The notes under the pieces were generated by a model, which made no database searches, was not told where the DNA came from, and was given only the letters and a program-made list of their open reading frames with translations. Shown here piece after piece: positions 1-11,001 of a stretch of 29,373 bases of DNA. Origin of the DNA: Schoenoplectus triqueter (lineage: Eukaryota > Streptophyta > Magnoliopsida > Poales > Cyperaceae). Location: the NCBI GenBank assembly GCA_964058805.1, contig CAXKVV010001238.1, forward strand, positions 1 through 29,373, read 5' to 3'. Made by a program: the position numbers and the translations under genes. How positions within the stretch are numbered: the stretch's first letter is position 1; each line of letters opens with the position of its first letter.

Positions 1-364
1 GTAGAAGAGGCCAAAGAAGCTGAATCAAAGAGTACAAAGAAATTAGATGAAGCTTGAGTTCTAGAATATGGACAGTTTGGACAACCTGCTATATGTAGCT
101 ACATTCGACAGATCCTTTCAGGTTTGGCCTATTTGGATGCTAAAAACACAGTGCATAAGGATATCAAGGGTGTAAATATACTTGGAGAACCAGATGGCCG
201 TCTCAAAGCCATCGTGGAGCCAATATGAGGGAATTGCATCTATGTTTAAGATTCGAAACAACAAAGAGCTTCCTGCAATGCTAGAAGATCTCTCCATAAG
301 GCAATGTTTGCAGCAAGAACCGGCCAAACGTCCCACAACAGTTGAGTTGGAGCATGTACAGTAA
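1..364 (+). pseudogene. YODA/MAPKKK-type protein kinase fragment (broken, intronless)
   Basis: Frame 1 reads EYGQFGQPAICSYIRQILSG then LAYLDAKNTVHKDIKGVNIL (about 72-183). This matches the region of plant YODA/MAPKKK3-5 kinases from subdomain V to the catalytic loop; the usual HRDIKGANIL is seen as HKDIKGVNIL. After about 200 the homology continues in another frame: MAVSKPSWSQYEG, then MFKIRNNKELP and QCLQQEPAKRPTTVELE, which is the C-lobe end of the same kinase. The activation loop with its DFG motif, the APE region and subdomain IX are missing between the two parts. An in-frame stop (TGA at 55-57) lies just before the YGQFG motif and another lies at 226-228. No introns interrupt parts that I would expect to be on separate exons, which suggests a retrocopy. 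It cannot encode an active kinase. The family call is strong; the parent gene is not identified. Confidence 0.8.
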
Positions 365-1080
365 CTGAAGAAATATCAGAGAATAATTCTTCATTTCTCA
401 CAAAGCTCTCAAAAATTGCCAAAAGGGTCGAGATCTGAGAAGCCTACCTGATCCACACCATGGCGAACCTAGCTCAGCCCCACCACTGACTGGCTTAAGA
501 AAAGGGAGAAAGAGGCTTGAATCCTTTCCGAGCAAATGAAGCACGAAATTCTTGATTTGGATCTAACAATTCGAGCTCAGAAGAAGGAGGAACAGCAACA
601 AGGAGTAAAGTTCGCTATTCCCTTTTGCTTCGACCTTCTCGAAAGAGAGAGCAAAGCTAGCTACAGGTGATCTTTCACCTTGTTCCTTCATCCGCCCCTT
701 TGTCCGATGAAGAACAGAGACAAAGGCGGAAATCACCGGGAGGAAAGGGGAACTCGAAATAAGAGGAGAGAAAAACAAGTATCTGAGCCGAACCAAGTAT
801 CAGAGTAGAAAAGGTGAACCGGTTTTGATGGAAGCCCACTCAAATAAATCATCTCTCACGGACCAAGACTTAAAAAAGGGGGAGAATACCTTCCTGTTGC
901 AACAATCACTTGCTATCAGGCTATTAGCGTAAATGGCCTATTAATCAAGCGAGTAAACATGGATGGCCCAATAAATCGAGTTCACCTGTATGGATGGCCC
1001 AATAAAACATGGATGGCCCAAACAATCACTTATAGCAACAATCTCTTGCTATAAGTCGAGTATCTTCCCGCTGCAATAAA
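365..1080. other. GC-richer stretch, possibly organelle-derived, with small direct repeats
   Basis: No gene is recognised here. Base composition is visibly less AT-rich than the rest of the window, especially at 540-900. The polypurine and polypyrimidine texture resembles plant mitochondrial intergenic DNA, so this may be a nuclear insertion of mitochondrial DNA; that is an impression, not an alignment. At 959-1020 the phrase ATGGATGGCCCAATAAA (or its first 13 bases) occurs three times at irregular spacing. AACAATCACTT also recurs at about 901 and 1020. A small open frame on the minus strand at 563-796 has no recognisable homology. Confidence 0.3.
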
Positions 1081-2340
1081 TACTCTTCCAGTTTTTATAT
1101 TCATTCAAAGTTATTTTCAGTCTGTGTTATTTAAATTAAATTGATGCATACGGTATTACGGTTAAACCAAAGTTAATTATTATTTCTCAAAATTGAAAAA
1201 TAGATTGCTAATCGTAGTGAACACCAGTCATGCAATTTGAAACAAAAAAAATCATAAATTATGGTATAGAAAATTTAATATTTCTTCAGAGGAATTAAAA
1301 TATTTTAAAATAAAAAATACTTTACTAAAATTAAAGTATTTCATTATTTTTTTATAACATCGATCCTCGTTGTACTTTTTTTATTAATCTAGTCATATTT
1401 TACAAGGCTTTTTTTCTTGATTAATAATAAATTTTGTAGAATTACATCAACGGCAAAAGCAATTTTCATATTAAGTTTTAAGTTGCACCTCTCTTTGTCC
1501 TGATTTCTTTTGTATATAATATGTTCTCATGACTCATCCTAATAGCAAACTTATTCATTCATTCTTCTTCTTTTTTGTTTTGGGGGGGGGGGGGGCAAAA
1601 ATAGATGCGATAAAATAAAATACTGTTTTCATTTCCATTACCAGAAACAAACGTAGATAAGGGATACTGTTGTACCCATATGTCCTGCTGTACAGATCAA
1701 TTGTATGTGATGACAGAATATGTTAATGCAAACAGGAGTTCAAAATAAAAATAATATTTGAATAATATATTTTCTGGTTGAACAGTATGATTATAACTTA
1801 AAAGAATGGCAACTTGGTAAAGAGATATCGTTTTCTTTTCGGTACCAGAACCGCCAACCAAAAGCCCCTCGCGATAAGGTCCAGTTCACCAGGTGATGAG
1901 AATACTTGGGGCTAATACCAACCATTGACAACCAGATCTCCACGTGCATATGGATTTAATATGCATTTACACTCCCACTTGCAATAAAAGATAGCATTTC
2001 ATATATTTAGCGTCATCATGAAGATTAATGCTCTATTAAAATAACTGTGCGTCTCTTATCAAAGATCTCAGGGAAAAGCTATTGAATTGGAATTGCTTGC
2101 CATTGAGACCTCAGAGCTGTTTGACTGGTGCCTTTCACGTGTCCCGCATGTTCTATTCATAGATCCTTCCTTTATATTTCTCTAATCATCCATTGCCCAT
2201 TGGCTACTGCACACCATCTCAATTTCATGTTGTTTAGAACCTATTATATCTATTGTTGGTTAACTGATATGCCTTTATGATTTATTTACAGCCGAATTGT
2301 TGTTTGGAGAATTTTGGAAGGGAGCCAGTTATTATTTACC
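1081..2340. other. AT-rich intergenic region, with a 14-base G run
   Basis: I see no gene, element end or RNA gene. A run of 14 G residues sits at 1582-1595, unusual in such AT-rich DNA. A CACGTG G-box-like hexamer occurs near 1940 and another near 2137. Neither has an adjacent gene start in the right orientation, so no function is claimed. Confidence 0.5.
2281..2286 (-). terminator. possible polyadenylation signal of the ethylene receptor gene
   Basis: The plus strand TTTATT reads AATAAA on the minus strand, about 260 bases past the receptor stop codon, a plausible 3' UTR length. Plant signals are loose and nothing else fixes the transcript end. Confidence 0.3.
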
Positions 2341-2547
2341 AGTAATCGGCCAAAAAAAAAATACTGTAATGTATACTCCTTTGGTCCAAAGTTCTGTATA
2401 GCAATTTAATATGACCAAAATCATTTAGTCAAAACGAAATAGATAAGGAAAAAAATTAAAAAAAATAAGGGGGAAAATGAAAAACTAAACTAATCAGAAC
2501 CACCATACGCTCTCCAAAAAATGCCCTCCCATGGAAGTATAGCCTTC

Positions 2548-5305
2548 TCAAGTGTTCTGAAGCACTCTATGCAATTCATCTGCCAAACCCATCAATGTCA
2601 CAGGTTTCCGAATCAACCCATTAATGCCTGACTGAACACACTTCTCCCACACATTCTCCTCTACACCTGCTGTGAAAGCAACAATCAAAGGCCAACACCC
2701 ACTATTAAATTTGCGGATCCGACTTGAAACATCAAATCCATCAATCTTTTTCATGTTTAAATCAAGAATCAGAAGCTGAAATGGGGTTGCACCTGCGCTG
2801 ATAGAGGTTAAACATTGAGTACCAGATGCCACTGAGCAGACCTGACAACCTAATTTCTCTAAAAGTTTACGGGTCACAACACGGTTGCTGGAATCCTCAT
2901 CAACTAAAAGAACTCTGAGGCCTTTGAAACTAGGTGTATTGGAGGCATGGACAAGCTCCATGGATCCTGATCCAGTTGGAGCAATAGAAACTGGAGGGAT
3001 CAGTTGGAGTTGGAACTGGAGGACCAGGGTAAGGGTTTGCAAAGAACCGTCCGAGATTGAAGCTGACCAGATGTTGCCATTCATCATCTGTAGAAAGAAG
3101 AAGAAGAATAAAAAGATAAACCAATGTCAAGAAAGAATTTGGTTACAACCAACCTACAAGTAAAATTAATATGAGCTGGGGTTCACCAAGAGCCCCGTGA
3201 GCTTAATCAAAATTAGTTGGATAAGCTTCAAACACCAAATTTAAACTATCGATTATTTGGGTTCTAAAAATCTTCACTTTCAAGTTAATTTTGTACAAGA
3301 TCAAGAGCTTGGAGAACAAATAATTTTGGTCTTTTATTTCTCAACAATTTTCCACTCCTGATTTTATACAGAAGTACTTCAATATTTTGTACAAGATCAA
3401 TGATCGCCTTGTCAAGTAAGCTCATGAAAATTGCTGGTGAGCTTATGCTCATACTAGGTTTACTCCCAACCTTAAACATTTACCAGAATGCTAGATTATA
3501 TAAAATGCATACATATTCAGTACAGCACTCACTTGAACAAGCTTTTTGCACATGTTAAAGCTAAGACCCATCTCTGATGCTTCTGTACTGGGCCTTTCTG
3601 AAACCCGACCAAATGAGGAATATGAGCCACCTCCGACACTCCCTGATTTCCCAACACTAATCTCAAATTTAACACAAATATATCCATCAGAAATGGTCAA
3701 TTTCCACGGGACCCAATCTTGGTCTCCCATATCCTCACTCCCATCAAACCCTGAAATGTAAAATCTTACATACCCTCCACCACTGTAACTATTAACCAAT
3801 GTCCCAACCATATGCAAAATTACATGGAAAACCCTTTTTTCATCACCAATAACCTTATCAGGCAAAGAATCCTCAACCTGAAACCAGAACCCAATATCCC
3901 TACTCTCACAGAGACTCCTTGTTACACAAACTGCCTCCTTCACCATTGAGATCAGATCAAATGGTCGCATAACAAGAGAAAAATGCTCCTGTTGCAGAGT
4001 GGGTCTGTCCATTACATCACCCACTAATGTTGAGAGAACCACACTTGTCTTAGCAATGGCATCAACCACAAGCCTCTGCTCAGCTTTCAACTTCTCCATT
4101 TGGAGCATGGAGAAGAGCCCCATGATGGAGTGCATGGGACGTCGCATCCCTTCACTCATTATAATCTGGAATGAACTGCGGGCTCCACTGGCCCGCAGTG
4201 CCTCCTGCTGTGCCAGGAGCAGAACCCTATTTTGCTCTTCCAATTTTTCTCTCATGTGTTGTGATTCCTCCAGAACAGAGGCATGAGAAAGAGCCACCGC
4301 AACTTGATCAGCAACCACCTCCACAATTTCTAGTTCCTGGTCACTCCAGTTACGAGAATTCTCTCTAGGCAAAACCAGCACAAGAATTGCATATTTCGCC
4401 TGGATAATTTCAGGGGTACCACCTTTGAAGTTCGAGACTCTCAGCATCGGCATGCGGATTGCAGCAACAGGTCCAGGTTCCAGTAAAGCTGATCCACTAC
4501 TTGCTGACCTGAGAATTGAATCAGGCTTGAGAATCTTTGCCCGGTTGGATTCTTTTATTTCCATCACGTCAGGATCATCAATCGGGATCAAATTAGAGTA
4601 TGGATCTGATGACGAGCTTCTCTCTATAAGCTGATGCGTCAGAATCATCTCATTTTTACTCTCATTTGGCATCCAAACAGCACAATTTTGCAGACTGAGA
4701 GTTTTTGAAAGCTCAACCATGGTAGTGTACAGTATGGTGTGTCTGTTCAGAGATTTCCTAATCTCATGGGTAAGCATGCGAACATACCAGCTAGCCTCCT
4801 CTTGTCTCTTCATTAACCCCACTTCTCGATCTAATTTTCTTGCCTTGATTCTGAGAAAATTCTCTCTCACTTTGATTCTTAACAATCGAGGGATCAGGGT
4901 CAAAAGAGTAATTGCTGTTGCAAAGGAGACTAAAGCTGTCATGAACTTCGCCGCAGTAAAACAAAGAACCAGCAAAAATGAGTGGGGCTCGTATGTAAAA
5001 AAAGCGAGCAAATGGGTCAGGCCACATAAAACTATGAAAGCGCCAAACTGCAATACAATCCATTTGAAAGGGAAGAGATTGGCGCAAGTTGCAAAATACA
5101 GAAGTTCAAGGGGTATAGAGAAGTATGCTGCAGCTATCAAAAAGTCACCAACTTTCTGGCATTGGATAATGCTTTCAACACTCCATGAAATCAGATCCCA
5201 TCCATCACAGTTGCACCGGCCAAGCCCGAACGCAATATCTATAGCTGAGACGGAGAAGAAGAAGGAGGAGAGCAGCAAACTATGGGCCAATGCTCTTATG
5301 ATCAT
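2548..5305 (-). CDS. Ethylene receptor, subfamily II (ETR2/EIN4-like), two coding exons joined 5305-3533 and 3087-2548
   Basis: ER-membrane ethylene sensor that represses the response through CTR1 when hormone is absent (family knowledge). The spliced product is 770 residues, usual for subfamily II. Order: signal-like hydrophobic start (1-21); CNC pair Cys31/Cys33 matching the dimer disulfide site; three membrane helices (about 53-138) with the copper/ethylene residues Cys94 and His98 in FIVLCGLTH; GAF domain (about 190-345); coiled coil (about 346-376); histidine-kinase-like domain; receiver domain (about 648-768) with Asp654/Asp656, phosphoacceptor Asp700 and Lys752. The H-box histidine is replaced by Glu385 (MSEGMRRPMHS) and the N and G boxes are degenerate, as expected for subfamily II. 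The extra N-terminal hydrophobic segment also marks this subfamily. The start is supported by an in-frame TGA six codons upstream. ETR2 and EIN4 cannot be separated by eye, so no symbol is given. Confidence 0.95.
3088..3532 (-). other. Intron of the ethylene receptor gene (phase 0)
   Basis: The minus strand donor reads CAA|GTGAGT at 3532-3527 and the acceptor reads TTTCTACAG|ATGATG with AG at 3089-3088. Joining gives KKLVQ-MMNGNIW, matching the continuous family sequence just after the kinase-like domain. The intron is 445 bases and phase 0. Reading through it adds about 13 residues and then a stop, so splicing is needed to include the receiver domain. Confidence 0.9.
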
Positions 5306-5350
5306 CTCAGTCCACAGGTTAGATCAATCCATGTAACAAGTGAAGTTCTT

Positions 5351-5841
5351 CTATTTCATATATAATAAGAAAGAGAAAACAATTAAAAAACCAGAAATAA
5401 AAAATTGAGTTATTGTGCAACTCTAACCAAAAGAAAGAGCAGAGAATGCAGTAAGCACTTTAATATTTTAGTATTTCTATCTTTGATGGAATAAGGTCCC
5501 CTTTCTTAATTCGTGAGGACAGGTATTATTCCGAATCTAGCAATTCTATTTTGATCGGAGTATAATCGACTAGCGTACAATTAGAAATTCATACCAGAAA
5601 TTAAAAGCATCAAATCATAATTTAAACCCTAGCTAGGGACAAAAAAATTCAAAACCGTCCTCTATTTTATAAATGATATCGAAAACGGGAAATAACTTGG
5701 AACAATAACAACGGACCAAAGGTCCATAACCTCAACAATTAAATTCTAGGGGGAGAAAGATCAGTTAAACCAAAATTTCCATCATAGATCCGAAATCCCT
5801 TGAAAAAGTAAAAAATAAAAAAACACCCCAAAAGATCTTAC
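5351..5841 (-). other. Predicted 5' UTR intron of the ethylene receptor gene
   Basis: On the minus strand a strong donor, AAG|GTAAGATC, begins at 5841. A pyrimidine-rich acceptor (TTGTTTTCTCTTTC, ending AAATAG) has its AG at 5352-5351, 46 bases before the start codon. This gives a 491-base leader intron. The donor is convincing; the exact acceptor is inferred because other AG dinucleotides lie close by. Confidence 0.6.
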
Positions 5842-6080
5842 CTTCTTTCGTCCAGTCATCCTTGTGCTGGAAGTTTCTCCGCTCCACCAAGACCAAGTAG
5901 CAGCACTTCTTCCCTATACTAGGTCCAGGAAAGAAGAATGCAAGAGCATCTTGAGCTTGTTCTGGGAAAAGATTGGAGGAAGACGCAGCGACGAGGCTAC
6001 GAAGGGAAGAAAGGTTAGCGACCCCTGCAGCACTCTAACAATATGAGTTTGTATGAACCAGGGGGATGAACGAACAATTG
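5842..6080 (-). other. Predicted untranslated first exon of the ethylene receptor, with two short upstream ORFs
   Basis: The exon runs from a start site placed about 30 bases after a TATA-like box to the donor at 5841. It is less AT-rich than its surroundings. The minus strand contains one closed upstream ORF at 5949-5914 (11 codons plus TAG). A second starts at 5859; after splicing it continues into exon 2 as MTGRKKKNFTCYMD and stops at 5326-5324, 18 bases before the receptor ATG. The 5' edge is approximate. Confidence 0.5.
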
Positions 6081-6108
6081 AATATCAGTGAGCTAACATC
6101 GCTGCTGC

Positions 6109-6116
6109 TTATAAAC
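6109..6116 (-). promoter_or_regulatory. TATA-like box of the ethylene receptor promoter
   Basis: The minus strand reads TTCGTTTATAAGCAGC. TTTATAAG is a good plant TATA match about 270 bases upstream of the leader donor. The leader exon follows at a plausible distance. No other TATA-like motif with a suitable downstream exon was noticed on this strand nearby. Confidence 0.45.
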
Positions 6117-6276
6117 GAAGGGAGTGTTCGGCGCTGAATGGAATAATAAAAAATTGGAATAGAATAGTCGGATGAATTAATTTGTTAAATGAATTTTAAA
6201 TTAAATAGAAGAGGGCAAAAAAGTGTTAATTTGATATACTATGGAATATCAGATTAGCTCTCATCGGAATATCGAT

Positions 6277-6900
6277 TATTATTTGATTATATTATATTAT
6301 ATTATTATATTATTATATTATGATTATGATTAAGATTTAGTATTATTATATTATTATATTATATTTATGATTATATTAATATTATGATTATTATTTATTA
6401 TTATTACTTATCATTATATTATTATTATTGAATTATTATTATCATTATTGTTATTATATTATCATTACCATTAGTATTATCATGAAATTATTATGATCAA
6501 GATTATTTATTATTATATTATTATATTATGATGATTATGATTATATATTTATTATTATATTATTATGTTTATGATTATGCTTATATTATTATGATTATGA
6601 CTATAATTATTATTATCATGATTATGATTATGATTATTATATTATGATTATATTATTAAAATTATGATTACTTATTATTATTATATTATTATAATTATGA
6701 TTGTAATTATAAATTTTTATTATTATATTACTATATTATGAATATGTTTATATTTTTATTATATTACTATTATAATATTATTATTTATTATGATTATTTT
6801 TATTACTTTATTATTAATATTATCTTACTATTATGATTATTATTTTACTATTATTATTATTGTCATCATCATTATTAGTATCATAATTATTTATATTTTA
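6277..6900. repeat. Long degenerate TTA/ATT trinucleotide-rich tract
   Basis: Over 600 bases consist almost wholly of A and T in variants of ATTATTATATTATTATG, with scattered ATGATT and TATCAT interruptions. It is an old, degenerate expansion rather than a clean microsatellite. It starts about 160 bases upstream of the receptor TATA-like box. A small open frame at 6790-7014 is a by-product of the low complexity and is not called. Confidence 0.9.
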
Positions 6901-8078
6901 ACTATTCTGAGTAACAACTGTCAAACGATATTTTCGCTCTTCCGAATAGTCAAGAATACTACTCTTCTACCACTCTTCCAAAAAAATACTATTCTATCAC
7001 TCTTCCAAAATTAGCACTCTTTCAAAGATATTCTTGATTTATCAAATGGACCCGGAGGCTAGAGCTACCAAAATAGATCGCTTCAACATTTTTCCTTATG
7101 TTTTGCCTCGCCTGAAAAATACCCCCACTCCATTTAGCCAGCTGGGAATTCCATGTCAGCTATCATTTTTAATTCGGTTCTGACTGTTTGGTTTTTAGAA
7201 TAAATGTACTAAATTGATTATTGACTCACTGAAATTATTTACAAGTCGCAGTTTCATCACATTGAAAAATAGCTGTGGTGTTTTGTTGTGTTATATCGAA
7301 TAAACTAAAAAAAAAATTAGGAACTTAAGATACATACAATCATACAAATCGCCAATAATACAGAAAACAAATCCCCTGATTCTGATTGGATGGATGACAA
7401 GTGACCTTTCGCTTTCGGTCACCTTTGCTTTTGTCTTCAAGTCATTTCCAATATTTTAATTTAGCAAATATGGCATATGATATCAAGATCGATATTTTTA
7501 GTCAAGATTAACACAAGATCATGCTAGGATCAATATTAAAATATATAAGGTTACTATCTTATTTGATATATTATATAGATAAAAAAAAAACATGCCACGA
7601 CAGTCAACACCTGGCGTATAAGTAGGGGCCAAAAGGATTGGATATGGCTAGATAATGATCAAAATCGTAACCATATTTATTTTAATTTTTTGAATATGAA
7701 TATGAAAATAATATTTTCTGATATGAATATGTATACGGATAATTCAAGATACAAATACAAATAATATATATTATTAAAGATAAATATAAAATTCATTTTA
7801 AATTTATGAAATCTATTGAAATGTACAATAAAATAAAATTTTCAATGCCACTATTTCTTTAAATGTATATCATTAATTTAAAAAATATTAAAATTCAAAA
7901 TTTATATCCAATTATAACAAAGACTAATATTATTTTTTATGATATATATTAAATAATATATTATATATCGAGTATTCAGATACAGATAATTAAAATTGAA
8001 AAAAAAAATACCATTTTTCATTCAAATATTCAGATACAGATATCCGCATATAAATTTTCAGATACAAATTAAATATGT
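6901..8078. other. Intergenic AT-rich DNA, possible decayed transposon
   Basis: No gene is seen. At 6955-7020 a short imperfect tandem, TACTCTTCTACCACTCTTCC then TATTCTATCACTCTTCC, occurs. From about 7624 (TAGGGGCCAAAAGG) to 8078 the DNA consists of GATATGAATATG and CAGATACAGATA phrases, like the interior of nonautonomous plant hAT-type elements, but I find no matching ends or target duplication. The right side runs directly into the satellite array. Confidence 0.35.
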
Positions 8079-8842
8079 ACAAAACTCAAACAACTTGTTT
8101 AAACAGCTATTTTTAATGCATCTTACTTATTTTTTACGCGAAATTCATATCGTAGAATGTTCATATCGAAGTGTTAATTTGATAATCTTATAATAGGAAT
8201 AATTAGGAGTAATTATATTAATTTTCATGAAATTATGTGTCATTATGAGGCAATAAATGTTAAAAATCTTAAACAACTTGTTTAAACAGCAATTTCTAAT
8301 GTATCTTACTTATGTCTTATGAAAAATTAGTGTCTTATGATGTTCGTATCGAAGTGACAATCTTATAATAGGCATAGTTAGGAGTAATTATATTAATTCG
8401 CTCGAAATTATGTGTGGTTGTGATGCAAAAAATGTTGAAAATCTTAAACAACTTGTTTAAACAACAATTTCTAATGCATCTTACTTATATTTTGTGCAAA
8501 ATTAACGTCATAAAATATTCATATAAAAGTTATAATTGGACAATCATATAATAGGCATAATTAGGAGTAATTATATTAATTTTTATGAAATTATATGTCG
8601 TTATGCGGCCAAAAATTTTCAAAAACTCAATCAATTTGTTTAAACAACTTTTTTCAATGCATCTTATTTATGTTTTATGCAAAATTTGTGCCGTACAATG
8701 TTCATATCGAAGTGTTAATTGGATAATCTTCTAATAGGTATAATTAGGAGTAATGATATTAATTTTCACGAAGTTATGCGCAGTTATGAGTCAAAAAATG
8801 TTAAAACTGTTAAACTACTTGTTTAAACAGCGGTTTCTAATG
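8079..8842 (+). repeat. Higher-order block, copy 1 (monomers 1-5)
   Basis: These first monomers are nearly identical, in the same order, to monomers 17-21. Marker offsets are exactly 2923 for the first three monomers and 2910 for the next two. Only scattered single-base differences are seen, whereas adjacent monomers differ much more. Confidence 0.85.
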
Positions 8843-11001
8843 TATCTTACTTATGTTTTATGAAAAAATAGTGTCGTAGGATATTCATATCGATTTTTTA
8901 ATTGGACAATCTTATTATAATAGGAATAATTATGAGTAATTATATTAATTTGCATGAAATTATGTGTATTTATGAGGCCAAAAATATTGTTAAACACAAA
9001 CAACTTGTTTAAACAGCTGTTTTTAATGCACCTACCTATGTCTTGTGCAAACCTAGTGTCGTAGAATGTTCATATCAAAGTGCAAATCAGCTAATATTTT
9101 AATAGGCATAATTAGGAGTAATTATATTGATTTTCATGAAATTATATGTAGTTATGAGGCCAAAAATGTTGAAAAACTTAATTTTTTTTTAAATAGCAGT
9201 TTCTAGTGCATCTTACTTATGTTTTGAGGAAATATAGTACCCTAAAATATTCATTTTGAAGTGTTAATTGAACAATCTTATAATAGGCATAATTAGAAGT
9301 AATTATATTAATTTGCACCAAATTATGTGTAGTTATGCGGTCATAAATTTTCATAAAGCCAAACAACTTGTTTAAATAGCGATTTTTAGGGCATCTTACT
9401 TATGTTTTGTGCAATATTAGCGTTATAGAATATTCATATCGAAGTTCTAATTGGACAATTTGATAATAGGTGTAATTAGGAGTGATTGTATTAATTTGCA
9501 CGGAATTATATGAAGTTATGCGGCCAAAAATTATAAAAAACTCAAACAACTTGTTCAAACAACAGTTTTTAATGCATTTTACTTATGTTTTGCGCGAAAT
9601 TAGCGTCATAGAATATTCATATCGAAATTTTAATAGGACAATCTTATAATAGGCGTAATCAGGAGTAATTATTTTAATTTGCACCAAATTATGTGTAGTT
9701 GTGCGGCCAAAACTTTTCATAAAGCAAACAACTTGTTTAAACAGTAGTTTTTAACGCACGTTACTTATGTTTTGTGCATAAATGGCGTTATAGAATATTC
9801 ATATCGAAGTTTTAATTGGAAAATTTTATAATAGGCGTAATTAGGAGTAGTTATATTAATTTTCATGAGATTTTTTGTAGTTATGAGGGTAAAAATGTTA
9901 AAAACTCAAACAATCTTTTTATTAATAGCAGTTTCTAAACCATCTTACTTATGTTTTGTGAAAAATTAGTATCGTAGAATATTCATACAACGCGTTCATT
10001 GAAAAATCATATAAAAGGAATGATTAGGAGTAATTATATTAATTTATACGAAATTATGTACAGTTATGCGGCCAAAAAAATTAGAACGATCAAACAACTT
10101 GTTTAAACAGTAGTTTTTAATGCATCTTACTTAAGTTTTGTGCAAAATTAGTGTTGTACAACATTCATCTCGAAGTTTTAATAGGAAAATCTTACTATAG
10201 ACATATATTTAGGAGTAATTATAGTAATTTATAAGAAATTATGTGCAGTTATGCAGACAATTTTTTTGAAAAACTCAAATAACTCGTTTAAACAGTTATT
10301 TTTATTGCATCTTACTTATGTTTTATGTAAAATTATTGTCGTAGAATATTCATATCGAAGTGTTAATTGAACAATCTTATAATAGACATGATTAGGAGTA
10401 ATTATATGAATTCGCACGGAATTATGTGTGTTTATGCGGCCAAAAATTTTAAAAAAAGTCAAACAACTTGTTTAAACAGCAGTTTTTAATGCATCTACTT
10501 ATGTTTTGTGCCAAATTTGCGTCATAGAATATTTATATCAAAGTTTTATTTATATAATCTTATAATAGGCATAATTAGAAGTAATTACATTAATTTGCAC
10601 GAAATTATATGTAGTTATGCAGTAAAAAAATTGACAAACTCAATCAGCTAGTTTAAACTGCTGTTCTTTTAATGCATCTTACCTATGTTTTGTGCAAACA
10701 TGGTGTCGTAGAATATTCATATTGAGGTATTAATTGGATAATCTTCTAATAGGCCCAAAAAGGTGTAATTATATTAATTTTCATGAAATTATATGTAGTT
10801 ATGAGACAATAAATTTTAAAAATCTTAAACAACTAGTTTAAACAGCAATTTCAAATATATCTCATTTATGTTTTATAAAAAAATTACAGTTATAGGATAT
10901 TCATATTGGAGTGTTAATTGGAAAATCATATAATATGCATAATTAAGAGTAATTATATTAATTTGCGTGAAATTATGTCTAGTTATGCAGCTAAAATTTT
11001 T

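Noticed and set aside
3999..4634. Three further plus-strand open frames (3999-4286, 4171-4368, 4425-4634)
   Set aside because: All are antisense shadows of the receptor exon.
4719..5336. 205-codon open frame on the plus strand
   Set aside because: It lies wholly antisense to the receptor membrane and GAF coding exon, has no recognisable domain, and the opposite strand encodes a convincing receptor.
6790..7014. 74-codon open frame rich in Ile and Tyr
   Set aside because: Product of the TTA-rich low-complexity tract.
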